Source: CAZCFB01 sp964511535 (GTDB lineage: Bacteria > Myxococcota_A > Polyangia > GCA-2747355 > CAZCFB01). From it: a stretch of 44,741 nt of DNA. Below, piece by piece: positions 17,303 through 25,994 of this stretch (within the stretch, counting starts at the first letter, position 1; every line of letters begins with the position of its first letter). A program made the translations under genes and the position numbers. The stretch covers positions 1-44,741 of the forward strand of contig CAZEFW010000066.1 in assembly GCA_964511535.1 (NCBI GenBank), given 5' to 3'. The notes beneath the pieces are model-generated. The model was not told the origin of the DNA and searched no databases. It saw only the letters and a list, made by a program, of their open reading frames with translations.

Positions 17303-18928
17303 ATGAACGCCCGCCTGCGCCACCTCGCCCCCCGCCTCGCAGCCGCACTGCTGGTGCCGCTCGTTTTGTTCCTCGTGGCCGAGGCAGCAGCGCGCCTGGT
17401 CTACCCCTCCGTGGCGGATCGAATGGTGAACTACGAGCAGGAGGCGCTGTACGGCCATGATCCCGACATCTTCGTGGATCGCGAGTTCGATGGCGTGGCG
17501 CACCTGTACTCCCCGCACTTCCCGGACCGCTACGTTGGCGCGGCCGACGACACCGCGGGCCGAAAGATCCGCAAGCACAAGGCGCCCCGCTCCCTGCGCA
17601 TCTTCAGCTACGGCGGCTCGAGCACAGCCGGCAGCCCTTTCGGGCACTGGGGCTCCTACAGCCGCTTCCTGCAGGACATGCTTCGCCCGCTGCGACGGAG
17701 CGGCGTGCAGGTGGAGCTGATGAACTTCGGCGTGGGGGGCATCGGCAGCATCCGGGTCTCCAGCATCATGGCCCAGACGCTGAAATACGAGCCGGACCTG
17801 GTCATCCTGTACGCAGGGCACAATGAGCTGTGCCACAGCGACTTTCGGCGCACGCCCGACGCGTATCATCGGGCTGGCCCCCTGTCGCAGCTGGCCTGGT
17901 GGGCCGCCTCCCGCAGCACGTTGGTCAAGCTCGGGTCAGTGCTCTTCGGTCCCCGGGCCCCGCGCCCGGAGGAGGGCCAGGAGGATGAACAGTGCCAGAG
18001 CAACAGCCCGTTGACAGCGACCCAGCGCGCGCGCCTGGCCGCCGCGTACCGTCGGAACGTCACCTACATGGCGCGGCTCTGCCAGGAGCGGGCGGTCCCC
18101 CTGCTGCTGGTGAGCCAGCTGGCGAGCCATGTCCACCCGCCCACCTGCCCTGGCAAGGGGCGGTCTGCCGGCTGGCAGGACCCGGAGCACCCTGACCGCG
18201 AGGCGCTGGACCTCGAGAAGCGCCTGTGCGCCGCACTGCATGTGGACGATGCCTCCACGGCCGCCCTCGCGAAGTCGATCCTCGAGCAGGATCCCCACAG
18301 CGCAGTGGCGCGCTACTGGCAGGGCGCCAGGGCGCTGGAGGCTGGCCGCGCCGACGAGGCGCTGGGGCACCTGCGCGCCATGCTGGAGCATGACCGCGCG
18401 CCCAAGCGCGCGCGCCCCTCTTACCGCGCCATCCTGCGTGAGGTGGCGGCGTCCCACGACGGGGTCACCTTCGTGGACGCCGTGGGCCACGCGAGCCGCT
18501 ACCTGCGCGGCGATGCCATCCTCGACGGGCGGCTGCTGACCGATCGCATGCACCCGAACATCGCGGGCCAGAAGGTCATCTCCGAGGCCATCTTCAGCGA
18601 GTACTTCGCGGCCAATCGGTACGCCGCTCAGCTGCTGGATTATGGCAAGCATGACCCTGCCGCCCTGTGGCGCCTCGAGGTGTCACCCCGCCTGCACGCC
18701 CTGGCGCTGTGTGAACGCTATGTGGACGAGACGGATGACCTGGCGCCTGCCGCCAGGGAGCGCTGCATGCGAGAACTGGAGCGGCGCCATCGCACCGCCG
18801 GCAGCGCCGCCCGCCGACGCGCGCGCAGCTGGCTCTGGGAGCTGCTCTACTACCGGGGCATCGCCGGAGACGCCGAGGCGCTGGCGCGCGGCCGCGCCAT
18901 GGTGGGCCACCCCAACCTGGCGCCGTGA
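17303..18928 (+). CDS. Membrane-anchored SGNH/GDSL-type hydrolase
   Basis: A 541-residue protein with an N-terminal TM helix (LAAALLVPLVLFLVAEAAAR). The SGNH blocks are present: FSYGGSSTAG with the likely nucleophile Ser, NFGVGGIGS with the Gly, YAGHNEL with the Asn, and DRMHPNIAGQ with the Asp/His pair. Between blocks III and V lies about 200 residues with a TPR-like element (RADEALGHLRAMLEHDRAPK). The C-terminal 100 residues are helical and Arg-rich. SGNH enzymes hydrolyse or transfer acyl esters on polysaccharides or lipids; the substrate is unknown. GAGG precedes the ATG. An AT-rich promoter region lies upstream. Confidence 0.85.
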   Translation: MNARLRHLAPRLAAALLVPLVLFLVAEAAARLVYPSVADRMVNYEQEALYGHDPDIFVDREFDGVAHLYSPHFPDRYVGAADDTAGRKIRKHKAPRSLRIFSYGGSSTAGSPFGHWGSYSRFLQDMLRPLRRSGVQVELMNFGVGGIGSIRVSSIMAQTLKYEPDLVILYAGHNELCHSDFRRTPDAYHRAGPLSQLAWWAASRSTLVKLGSVLFGPRAPRPEEGQEDEQCQSNSPLTATQRARLAAAYRRNVTYMARLCQERAVPLLLVSQLASHVHPPTCPGKGRSAGWQDPEHPDREALDLEKRLCAALHVDDASTAALAKSILEQDPHSAVARYWQGARALEAGRADEALGHLRAMLEHDRAPKRARPSYRAILREVAASHDGVTFVDAVGHASRYLRGDAILDGRLLTDRMHPNIAGQKVISEAIFSEYFAANRYAAQLLDYGKHDPAALWRLEVSPRLHALALCERYVDETDDLAPAARERCMRELERRHRTAGSAARRRARSWLWELLYYRGIAGDAEALARGRAMVGHPNLAP

Positions 18929-19058
18929 GGGTCCGCGCCCGCCCGGGCCAACCTGCGGCCGGGAACTTTCGCTCCGGCGCATTGTCTCTTCCAACGGCAC
19001 TCACCCGCTGACAATCTGACTTTCCTCCTGCGGGGGGAAAAAAGGAGACGACCGCCCC

Positions 19059-20978
19059 ATGGACAGGTCTGCCCTGACGCTCACGTTGATCCTGCTGTCC
19101 ACCCCGGCCCCTGCAGCGGCAGACCAGTTCAAGCCGCGCCCCTGCCCTGCTTCCCTGGCGAACCTGACCAGGCCCGCCCCTCGCTGCGGCGCCCTGCGCG
19201 TGGGCGCGGTGCCGGCCGGCGCGAGCGCTGGCGCCGCGGTGGACCTGGCCGTGGTGGTGCTCCCCGCCGCGAGCCGGCCGGCGCGACCCGATCCGGTGCT
19301 CTTCCTGGCCGGCGGCCCGGGGCAGAGCGCTATCCAGTCTGCGGGCGAGTGGGTCGGCCATCCCCTGCGGGAGCATCGCGACCTGGTGCTGGTGGACCTG
19401 CGAGGCGTCGGCGACTCTGCGCCCCTGTGCCCGGAGCTGGCCGGGGACCTGTTCAAGGTCATGGCCCGGGACCTCACCGTCGAGCAGGACATCGCCGCGC
19501 ACGTGGCAGCGGCGCGCCGGTGCCTGGACGCCATCAAAAAGAGCGGGCGGCGGCCCGAGGCCCACGGCAGCCGCGCGTCTGCGCGCGACCTGGACCGACT
19601 CCGGCGAGCCCTGGGTTACCGTCGCTGGAACCTGCTCGGCACCTCTTACGGCGCCCGCCTGGCCCTGACCATGCTGCGGGAGACCCCGGCCGGGATCCGC
19701 TCGGCGATCCTCGACTCCCCGCTGGCGCTGGAGGCCGACTTCTATCGCAGCATCCCCCGGGATTTTCGCCGCGGCCTGGAGCAGCTCTCGGCCCGGTGCC
19801 AGACCGAACCGGAGTGCCGCTGGCCGTCCAGCACCTTGCTCGAGGAGTACGACGCCCTGATGACCGCGCTGCGCCGCGCACCCCTGGTGGTGGACGTGGA
19901 CGATCCAGAGCTGGCGCCATCGGGCCGGTTCGTGCTGAACCACCATGACGCCCGGTTCTTCTTCGCCCAGTTCCTGCACTCCACGGTCATGCGCCCGGTG
20001 CTGCCCGCGCTGCTGCGCGCGACGAAGGAGCGCCACGCCGGGGCCTGGGCCGCGCTGATCAGGGTCTTCGCTCACGCCTACGGCGCCATGGATCTGGGCC
20101 TGTACTACGCGGTGCAGTGCCACGAGGAGCTCCCCTTCGCCAGCCCGGCCACCGCCGCCAGCGAGGCCATCGGGGTCATCGGCGCAGCGCACGCGGTGTG
20201 CGCCGACTGGGCGCTGGAGCCCGCGCCCGCCCAGGAGAACGCGCCGGTCAAGAGCGAGGTGCCGGCCCTGATCCTGTCGGGAGCGCTGGACTCGCGCACG
20301 CCGCCTGCTGGCCTCGCATCCCTGGCGCGCGACCTCTCGCGCAGCCACCATGTCACCCTCGCCGGCCGGGGACACGCGGTGGGCGGAGATGCCTGCGCCG
20401 GCAAGCTGGCCGCGGCCTTCCTGTCCGATCCCACCCGCGCCCCGGATGACGCCTGCCAGGCGGCGCTGCGCCCTGCACCGCTGGTGGGTCAGGTCACCCT
20501 GCGCCACGGCACGCTGAAGCTGCTGCGCATGTTCACCCGGCAGAAGTACGCCCAGCTTGCCGGCGCCGGGGGCAGCCTGCTCTTGCTGAGCCTGGTGCTG
20601 CTGGGCTGGCCCGTGGTCTCGCTGGTCAGGCGGGCGCGGCGCAAACACGCCGCCAGCTCCGGCTTACGCCGGTTCGTGCCCTGGGCCATCTGGCTGGCCG
20701 GGCTGCTCGCGGTGGGGTTCGGTCTGGCGCTGGGCGCGTCGGTGGCGTCGACCTTCGCCAGCCAGCCGGCCCTGATCATGCTCGGCCTGCCCGCCGGCGC
20801 GGCGTGGCTGTTCCTGCTGCCCAAGCTGCTGGCGCTGCTGGTGGCGGCCGGCATGGTCGCCTTGCTGGTGGCCTGGCGCGGGGCTGGCTGGTCCCGCTGG
20901 GTCCGGCTGCACTACGCGGTCTCTCTCGGCGCCGGCGCTTACTTCGTGCTGTTCCTGCTGCGCACCGGGCTGTTCTAG
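19059..20978 (+). CDS. Alpha/beta hydrolase (TAP-like/proline aminopeptidase type) with C-terminal membrane domain
   Basis: A 639-residue protein with a signal peptide ending at APAAA. The hydrolase core shows the oxyanion strand (VLFLAGGPGQSA), DLRGVGDSAPLCPEL, the nucleophile elbow GTSYGAR (Ser196), the acid in LSGALDSRTPP and the catalytic His in AGRGHAVGGDAC. This is the order seen in tripeptidyl-/prolyl-aminopeptidase family S33 enzymes with a TAP-like C-terminus. Unusually, four hydrophobic segments follow (about residues 500-639), so the catalytic domain is probably tethered on the periplasmic face. Its stop abuts the stop of the convergent CocE-like gene with no spacer. Confidence 0.87.
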   Translation: MDRSALTLTLILLSTPAPAAADQFKPRPCPASLANLTRPAPRCGALRVGAVPAGASAGAAVDLAVVVLPAASRPARPDPVLFLAGGPGQSAIQSAGEWVGHPLREHRDLVLVDLRGVGDSAPLCPELAGDLFKVMARDLTVEQDIAAHVAAARRCLDAIKKSGRRPEAHGSRASARDLDRLRRALGYRRWNLLGTSYGARLALTMLRETPAGIRSAILDSPLALEADFYRSIPRDFRRGLEQLSARCQTEPECRWPSSTLLEEYDALMTALRRAPLVVDVDDPELAPSGRFVLNHHDARFFFAQFLHSTVMRPVLPALLRATKERHAGAWAALIRVFAHAYGAMDLGLYYAVQCHEELPFASPATAASEAIGVIGAAHAVCADWALEPAPAQENAPVKSEVPALILSGALDSRTPPAGLASLARDLSRSHHVTLAGRGHAVGGDACAGKLAAAFLSDPTRAPDDACQAALRPAPLVGQVTLRHGTLKLLRMFTRQKYAQLAGAGGSLLLLSLVLLGWPVVSLVRRARRKHAASSGLRRFVPWAIWLAGLLAVGFGLALGASVASTFASQPALIMLGLPAGAAWLFLLPKLLALLVAAGMVALLVAWRGAGWSRWVRLHYAVSLGAGAYFVLFLLRTGLF

Positions 20979-23303
20979 TCAGTTGGCTGGCGTGTTGCTG
21001 TGGGCCACGTGGTTGCGGCAGGGCTGGCCGCGCAGGGAGGGACACTTGGGCAGCGGCGTGACCGCCTTGGCGCCCGGCACGAGGGAGAGGGCCACGCTGG
21101 AGGGGTGCGAGGCGTCGTGCCCGACGGTGTGCACCGTGCCGGCCGGCACCTTCTCGAGCTCGAACTTCCACCGCGCGCGGGTGCCGCCCGGCGTGTCCAC
21201 GGCGATGCGGATCTTCGAGCCCTTGCGGAACGGGTGGCCGAAGCCGCCGAAGGCGATGCGCACGTACACCCACTGCCCCGGGATGAGCGGCCGGTAATCC
21301 TTGAAGGTGAAGGTCGGCCGCGGCCACAGCGGGGTGGAGAGCTTCGGGTCCAGCGCGCGCCGGCTCGCCTTGAGCCAGCCGCTCTGCACGTACATCTCCT
21401 TGCCGTCGGGGCGAACCTCCGAGATGGTCACCTGCAGGTCCGCCTCGGTGGCCGTGGACTTGATCCACAGGTCTGCGCTGCCGTTGCCGATCAGGAGGTG
21501 GTCCTCGGACAGCGCCTCGGTCTCGAACACCGCCGCCTTGTTGGCCTGCAGCGCCAGCCAGTTCCAGTTGGGCAGCTTCTTGTTGACGCCGCCGCTCTTG
21601 ATGTTGGTGCGCTTGCCCGCGTCCGGGTCCTGCTGAAACGACGAGGCCGAGGCCGTGGCCGTGGGCAGGGTGGTGGCCAGCTTTCCGCCGGGCTGCAAGA
21701 AGTAACGCAGCACCTTGGTGCCGGTGGGCGGCCAGGCGGAGAACGACTTGGAGAACTGCCCGCCCACCGCGCCTGTGTCGCTGAGGGACGCCCCGCTGTC
21801 GAAGAAGTTCTCCACCGTCGGCTCGGCCTTCCACATGGCCACCGCATCGGCGTGGGTCTTGACCTGGGCGAAGCGCTTGAGGGGCGGCACCGACACCATG
21901 GAGTCGTAGACATATTTGAACAGCAGCGGCGAGATGGAGATCAGGTTGGTGTCCATCACCGGCACCCGGCGCGCCACGAACAGGTCGAGGAACGCCTTCC
22001 ACTCGGACAGCACCTGGGGCTGGAAGCAGTCGTTGTGCACGCCGTTGTAGGTCATGATCCGCACCGACGGCGAGCCGGTGAACTGGTCCAACAGCTCGGT
22101 GAAGAAGGGGCCTGTCTGCTCGTCCTGCCAGCCGCCGGTGAGGAACACCGGCACCTTGATCTTGTTGACGAACCGCGGCGGGTTGTACTGGTCATGCTCC
22201 TTCGGGTCGTAGAACTTGGTGGCCCGGGCCTGCTCCACGTTGTCCACCAGCTGCCCGTGCAGCAGCTGGTTCTCCTTGCAGACGTCGTCGCCCGAGTCCA
22301 CCTGCTTCTTCTCCCACCCCTGGCCGTAGGGCACGGCGCGCTTGAGCACCATGTTGATCCACTCCAGGGCGAACCCGTCGTTGAGCATGCCTCCGGGGAA
22401 GATGGTGGTGGCGGAGTCGCCGATGACCGACGCCGGCGAGATGGCGGCCAGCGACGGCGGCTGCGCCTGGGCCACGAACATCTGGCTGTTGCCGCCGAAG
22501 GAGACACCGGTCATGCCCACCTTGTTGTGCAGCACCCAGGGCTGGGCCGCCACGGTCTCGATGATGTCGTAGCCGTCGAGGATCTGCATCGGCTCGAAGT
22601 AATCGTAGGCGCCGCCCGAGCAGCCGGTGCCGCGGATGTTCACGCTCACCGTGGCGAACCCCATGACGCTCACCAGCATGGAGGAGGGGTCGCTCGGCGG
22701 GGCGCACAGGGTGGGGTAGGAGCCGCACAGCGCCTTGAACGCATCGTACTTGGTGCCGGGCTGTGAGGCGTTGTACCCGGTGTAGGCCACGGTGGTGGGG
22801 TACGGCCCCTTGTCAATGGGGCCGGGCAGCGTGACATAGGCCGACAGCGTCGTGCCGTCCCGGGTGGTGATGTACTGGAAGCCGGGCTTGAGCACCTGCT
22901 TGTCGTAGAAGCTCTGCGGCGGCAGGCTGCTCTTCACCGACATCACCGTGAGCGCGCGGGTGTATTCACCGGTGGCGGTGGCGCGCACGACGTAGCCGGC
23001 GCCGGCCGGCACCTTGCGGAAGATGTGGCTCCCCAGCTTGTCGGCGGTGGCGGTGGCCACCTCCTTGCCCTCGGCGTCCTCCAGCACCAGGGCGGCGGCG
23101 GCCTTGGCGTTCCACACATGCACCTGGTTGACGCTCTCGCGCACGGAGAAGGTGGCGTTGCCCGGGTCGGGCGGCGGGCCGGTGGTGGCCTCTTCGCCGC
23201 AGGCCACCGCGGCCAGCAGCAGCAGGACCAGCGTTCCGGTCAGGGAATGTTTTTTGTAGGGGGTTTCCAGTCCCCCCCCGGGGACCTGCATGGTGTTTGC
23301 CAC
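20979..23303 (-). CDS. CocE/NonD-type hydrolase lipoprotein (X-Pro dipeptidyl-peptidase S15 family)
   Basis: A lipoprotein of about 774 residues with lipobox LAAVAC. GAGGAG sits eight bases before a GTG at 23303, which I prefer; ATGs at 23327, 23318 and 23291 are alternatives. About 100 residues of a beta domain precede the hydrolase. The core shows TRDGTTLSAYVTLP, SVNIRGTGCSGG, the nucleophile motif GMTGVSFGGNSQ, VFLTGGWQDEQTGPF and HNDC near the catalytic His. The C-terminal region looks like the jelly-roll X-Pro peptidase domain (SGWLKASRRALDPK, YVRIAFGGFGHPFRKGSKIR). It hydrolyses an ester or a peptide; the substrate is unknown. It lies 82 bases after trpB2 on the same strand. Confidence 0.88.
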   Translation of the reverse strand: MANTMQVPGGGLETPYKKHSLTGTLVLLLLAAVACGEEATTGPPPDPGNATFSVRESVNQVHVWNAKAAAALVLEDAEGKEVATATADKLGSHIFRKVPAGAGYVVRATATGEYTRALTVMSVKSSLPPQSFYDKQVLKPGFQYITTRDGTTLSAYVTLPGPIDKGPYPTTVAYTGYNASQPGTKYDAFKALCGSYPTLCAPPSDPSSMLVSVMGFATVSVNIRGTGCSGGAYDYFEPMQILDGYDIIETVAAQPWVLHNKVGMTGVSFGGNSQMFVAQAQPPSLAAISPASVIGDSATTIFPGGMLNDGFALEWINMVLKRAVPYGQGWEKKQVDSGDDVCKENQLLHGQLVDNVEQARATKFYDPKEHDQYNPPRFVNKIKVPVFLTGGWQDEQTGPFFTELLDQFTGSPSVRIMTYNGVHNDCFQPQVLSEWKAFLDLFVARRVPVMDTNLISISPLLFKYVYDSMVSVPPLKRFAQVKTHADAVAMWKAEPTVENFFDSGASLSDTGAVGGQFSKSFSAWPPTGTKVLRYFLQPGGKLATTLPTATASASSFQQDPDAGKRTNIKSGGVNKKLPNWNWLALQANKAAVFETEALSEDHLLIGNGSADLWIKSTATEADLQVTISEVRPDGKEMYVQSGWLKASRRALDPKLSTPLWPRPTFTFKDYRPLIPGQWVYVRIAFGGFGHPFRKGSKIRIAVDTPGGTRARWKFELEKVPAGTVHTVGHDASHPSSVALSLVPGAKAVTPLPKCPSLRGQPCRNHVAHSNTPAN

Positions 23304-23385
23304 GAGCGGGCTCCTCATCGCTGACATCGGCCAGGGATGTTATCACGCCGCCGGGGCATCCCCTGCCCCCCCACAGGGCGCCGCT

Positions 23386-24678
23386 TCAGCTGCCGGCCAG
23401 GTGCCCGTCGTAGGCCGCCATGTCGAAGTGGCCGTGGCCGGACAGGTTGAACAGGATGACGCGCTCGCGCCCCTCCTCCCTGGCGCGCGCCGCCTCCAAC
23501 ACCGCGCCGTGCACCGCGTGGGAGGACTCGGGCGCCGGCACGATGCCCTCGCAGCGGGCGAAGCGCAGGGCCGACTCGAAGCAGTCGCGCTGGGAGAAGG
23601 CCGCCGCCTCCACCAGGCCCAGCGCCTTGAGGTGCGAGACCAGCGGCGCGGCGCCGTGGTAGCGCAGCCCGCCGGCATGAATCGCCGGCGGCACGAAGTC
23701 ATGCCCAAGGGTGTACATCTTGAGCAGCGGCGTGAGGCCCACGCTGTCACCGAAGTCGTAGCGGAACTCCCCCTCGGTGAGGGTCGGGCATGAGCGCGGC
23801 TCGCAGGCCAGCAGGCGCACCTCCTTGGCCCCCGCGGCGCGATCCCGCAGGAAGGGAAACGCGATGCCGGCGAAGTTGCTGCCGCCGCCGTGGCAGCCGA
23901 TGACCACGTCGGGCTGCTCGCCAGCCAGCTGCATCTGAGCCCGTGCCTCCTGGCCGATGATGGTCTGGTGCAGCAGCACATGGTTGAGCACCGACCCCAG
24001 GGCGTAGCGCGCCTTCGGGTCGTTGGCCGCCACCTCCACGGCCTCGGCGATGGCGATGCCGAGGGAGCCCGGCGAGTCGGGCTCGGCCTCCAGCACGGCG
24101 CGGCCAGCGGCAGTGTCGCCCGAGGGGCTCGGCGTGATTTGCGCGCCGTAGGTCTGCACCAGGGAGCGCCGGTACGGCTTCTGCTCGTAGCTCACCTTGA
24201 CCATGAAGACCTCGAGGTCCAGGGGGAACAGGTTGCGCGCGAAGGCCAGGGCCGAACCCCACTGGCCGGCGCCGGTCTCGGTGATCACCCGGGTCACGCC
24301 GGCCTGGTGGTTGTAGTAGGCCTGGGCCAGGGCGGTGTTCACCTTGTGGCTGCCTGCCGGCGAGACCCCCTCCGCTTTGTAGTAGATGTGCGCCGGGGTG
24401 CCGAGCGCCTGCTCGAACCGATGGGCGCGGATCAGCGGCGTGGGGCGGTACAGGGCGTACGCCTCGCGAACCGGCTCGGGGATCGGGATCTCGCCCTGGT
24501 CGCTGGCCTCCTGCTCGATGAGCCCAGGCGGGAAGAGCGGCTCCAGCGCGTCGGGGCCCACGGGCTCGCGGGTGGCCGGGTGCAGCGGCGGGGCGGGCGG
24601 CTCCGGCAGGTCCGGGATCACGTTGTAGTAGTGCTCGGGGATCTGGTCCTCGGTCAGGAGGAATTTGTGTCGTTTCAT
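23386..24678 (-). CDS. trpB: Tryptophan synthase beta chain, TrpB2 type (stand-alone)
   Basis: PLP enzyme that joins indole (or an indole donor) with serine or phosphoserine to make tryptophan. The 430-residue length, the N-terminal extension ending in YRPTPLIRA and the motifs KAEGVSPAGSHKVNTA (PLP Lys112) and ETGAGQWG identify the TrpB2 subclass rather than TrpB1. The phosphate-binding GCHGGGSNFAG and C-terminal LFNLSGHGHFDM are intact. No trpA or other trp gene is adjacent, which is typical for TrpB2. AAGGAG lies nine bases before the ATG. An intrinsic terminator 27 bases upstream and a Trp-rich leader peptide show control by attenuation. Confidence 0.95.
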   Translation of the reverse strand: MKRHKFLLTEDQIPEHYYNVIPDLPEPPAPPLHPATREPVGPDALEPLFPPGLIEQEASDQGEIPIPEPVREAYALYRPTPLIRAHRFEQALGTPAHIYYKAEGVSPAGSHKVNTALAQAYYNHQAGVTRVITETGAGQWGSALAFARNLFPLDLEVFMVKVSYEQKPYRRSLVQTYGAQITPSPSGDTAAGRAVLEAEPDSPGSLGIAIAEAVEVAANDPKARYALGSVLNHVLLHQTIIGQEARAQMQLAGEQPDVVIGCHGGGSNFAGIAFPFLRDRAAGAKEVRLLACEPRSCPTLTEGEFRYDFGDSVGLTPLLKMYTLGHDFVPPAIHAGGLRYHGAAPLVSHLKALGLVEAAAFSQRDCFESALRFARCEGIVPAPESSHAVHGAVLEAARAREEGRERVILFNLSGHGHFDMAAYDGHLAGS

Positions 24679-24704
24679 TTATTGCGTCTCCTTTGTTGGC
24701 CAAT

Positions 24705-24733
24705 AAAAAAGGCCCACCGTTTCGCGGTGGGCC
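24705..24733 (-). terminator. Intrinsic terminator of the trp attenuator
   Basis: On the minus strand GGCCCACCG (24733-24725) and CGGTGGGCC (24719-24711) form a perfect nine-pair stem with a five-base loop, followed by six U (24710-24705). It lies 27 bases before the trpB2 start and after the leader peptide stop. Confidence 0.92.
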
Positions 24734-24778
24734 TTTGGGGGTGAATCTGGGTTCAGGGGTCAGATCACGGCGCACCGC
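24724..24778 (-). promoter_or_regulatory. Antiterminator of the trp attenuator
   Basis: GCGGTGCGCC (24778-24769, overlapping the end of the leader peptide) can pair with GGCCCACCGC (24733-24724), nine of ten positions, which removes the 5' arm of the terminator. The upstream CACCCGC just before the Trp codons can pair with the GCGGTG part, giving the expected 1:2 versus 2:3 versus 3:4 choices. Pairing is read from sequence; the mechanism is established for trp leaders. Confidence 0.8.
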
Positions 24779-24851
24779 TCATGTGCATACGGGGCCACCA
24801 CCACCAGCGGGTGGTCTGGGGCGCGTCGGCGTTGATCAGCGACCGGTTCAT
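24765..24851 (-). CDS. trpL: trp operon-type leader peptide with four consecutive Trp codons
   Basis: A 28-codon frame starts at the ATG at 24851, has four successive TGG codons at 24806-24795 (residues 16-19, context TTRWWWWPRM) and ends with TGA at 24767-24765. GTGGAG lies close upstream of the ATG, with only two bases between. Scarcity of charged tRNA-Trp should stall ribosomes on the Trp run and favour the antiterminator, allowing transcription of trpB2. The run of four, the position, and the flanking antiterminator and terminator make chance unlikely. It is far below normal gene-finder length cut-offs. Confidence 0.93.
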   Translation of the reverse strand: MNRSLINADAPQTTRWWWWPRMHMSGAP

Positions 24852-24907
24852 GACTCCACCATGGCGGTACCAGACGCGCCAGGCAAGTAAAAACAGAGGG
24901 TGAATAC

Positions 24908-24929
24908 GCGGCCAGCGGGCGCCGGCCGC
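24908..24929 (-). terminator. Possible terminator after the papain-like gene
   Basis: GCGGCC...GGCCGC inverted repeat with inner GCG/CGC pairs directly after the stop of the C39-like gene. There is no clear U tract, so it may only be a stem-loop separating the gene from the trp leader. Confidence 0.3.
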
Positions 24930-24935
24930 GAGGGG

Positions 24936-25637
24936 CTATTTGGAGTAGACCGCCCAGCCCGTGTTGGCCTGGTGGAAGAATATCTCCGGCCACTTGTAGG
25001 TGCGGCCCCCGTCGGGATCCCGAACATGCACCATGCGGCCGAAGGGGGTCCACTGCACCCTGTCCACCACCACGGCGTGGTGGATCTCGCCCGGGTTGAC
25101 CGCGGAGTGCACATGCACGATGGCCGGGTTCTTGCCACCTCGGGTGGCCCGGGCGATGGCGCCCAGGGATTGCATGGGCACCGCCTCGGAGGCCTTCACC
25201 CCGTAGTGACGCAACACCAGCGGCAGGTTGTTGATGCGCGTGCCCTGGCGGGAGTAGCCCCCGGGGTACTCCCTGGAGACCGAGCGCACATCTGACAGGG
25301 TAGGCGTGGTGCCGGTCCGGGTGCCCACCACCATGGCGGCGCAGGCGATGCCGCACTCGTTGATGGCGCGGCCGGCCACGGCCTTGCGGCCGCCCGGGTC
25401 GGGCAGCCCGTAGAAGCCCTTGCCCGGCACCACGAACCCCGCGCGTGGAAGCTTGCGCTTGCCCGGCAGGCGCGCCCGTATTCTGGCGGCAGCAGTCCTG
25501 GCCTTTCCCTTGATCAGGCTCACCCCCCTTTTGACCACGCCGGGCAGCTTGGCCCTGGGCCGGGCCTCGAGGCGGGGAGCGCCGAGGAGCAGGAGCGAAG
25601 CGGCGAACACCATCACACTGAATCTGATTCTGGACAT
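24936..25637 (-). CDS. Secreted papain-fold (C39-like) cysteine peptidase or related protein
   Basis: A 233-residue protein with a signal peptide ending near RLEA, preceded by GGGAGAC. A very basic segment (residues 26-65) follows. The core shows INECGIACAAMVVG with Cys95 at a helix start, then an IHHAVVVDRV strand with the His and VRDPDGGR with an Asp. This Cys-His-Asp order and the CGxAC motif match peptidase C39-like and papain-fold deamidase domains. The natural target is unknown. It is divergent from the secreted threonine dehydratase operon and shares with those proteins an export signal followed by an Arg/Lys-rich stretch. Confidence 0.78.
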   Translation of the reverse strand: MSRIRFSVMVFAASLLLLGAPRLEARPRAKLPGVVKRGVSLIKGKARTAAARIRARLPGKRKLPRAGFVVPGKGFYGLPDPGGRKAVAGRAINECGIACAAMVVGTRTGTTPTLSDVRSVSREYPGGYSRQGTRINNLPLVLRHYGVKASEAVPMQSLGAIARATRGGKNPAIVHVHSAVNPGEIHHAVVVDRVQWTPFGRMVHVRDPDGGRTYKWPEIFFHQANTGWAVYSK

Positions 25638-25994
25638 GATCCGTCTCCCTCTGAGGTCGCGGCCGATTAGAGCAAGGGGGGTGCCAGATTATCCCGGAGC
25701 GCAACCTGCTGAAATCAAACACACAGGGCAGATTGCTGCCCGCCAGGAGGTGGCCCCAAACGCCGGGGGCAATGGCCCCCATTTCATCGGATTCTGGAAT
25801 CACCGCAGTGCCGCCACCGGTCCCCCCCCTGCTCTGCCGTGCTGCCCGGCATAGGGTGACCAGCCAACTGGCCACCCGTCCTAAATCAGAATGAAATAGT
25901 GGGCATTTCAAGAAATAATCCTGTGATTCCAATGCCGTAATTACGGATCGCATCTTGCATTTCACTCCCCCGAGTCCTCTCGTGGAGGGAAGCA
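25638..25994 (+). other. Divergent intergenic region (357 bp) with palindromes
   Basis: Lies between the C39-like gene and the secreted dehydratase operon and should hold both promoters. It contains the hairpin GGGGGC-AATG-GCCCCC (25765-25780), the dyad GATTCTGGAATC (25790-25801) and the perfect palindrome CCGTAATTACGG (25935-25946), and it becomes AT-rich after 25880. I could not fix a convincing -35/-10 pair. No gene seen. Confidence 0.6.
25935..25946. promoter_or_regulatory. Perfect 12-bp palindrome, candidate operator
   Basis: CCGTAATTACGG in the AT-rich part of the region, 48 bases before the GTG start of the exported dehydratase gene. The shape fits a dimeric repressor or activator site; the regulator is unknown. 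Confidence 0.35.

Noticed and set aside
18594..20648. 684-codon open frame on the minus strand across the alpha/beta hydrolase gene
   Set aside because: It is Gly/Arg/Ala-rich with no domain pattern, lies opposite a gene with clear catalytic motifs, and has no ribosome site. Long antisense frames are expected at this GC.
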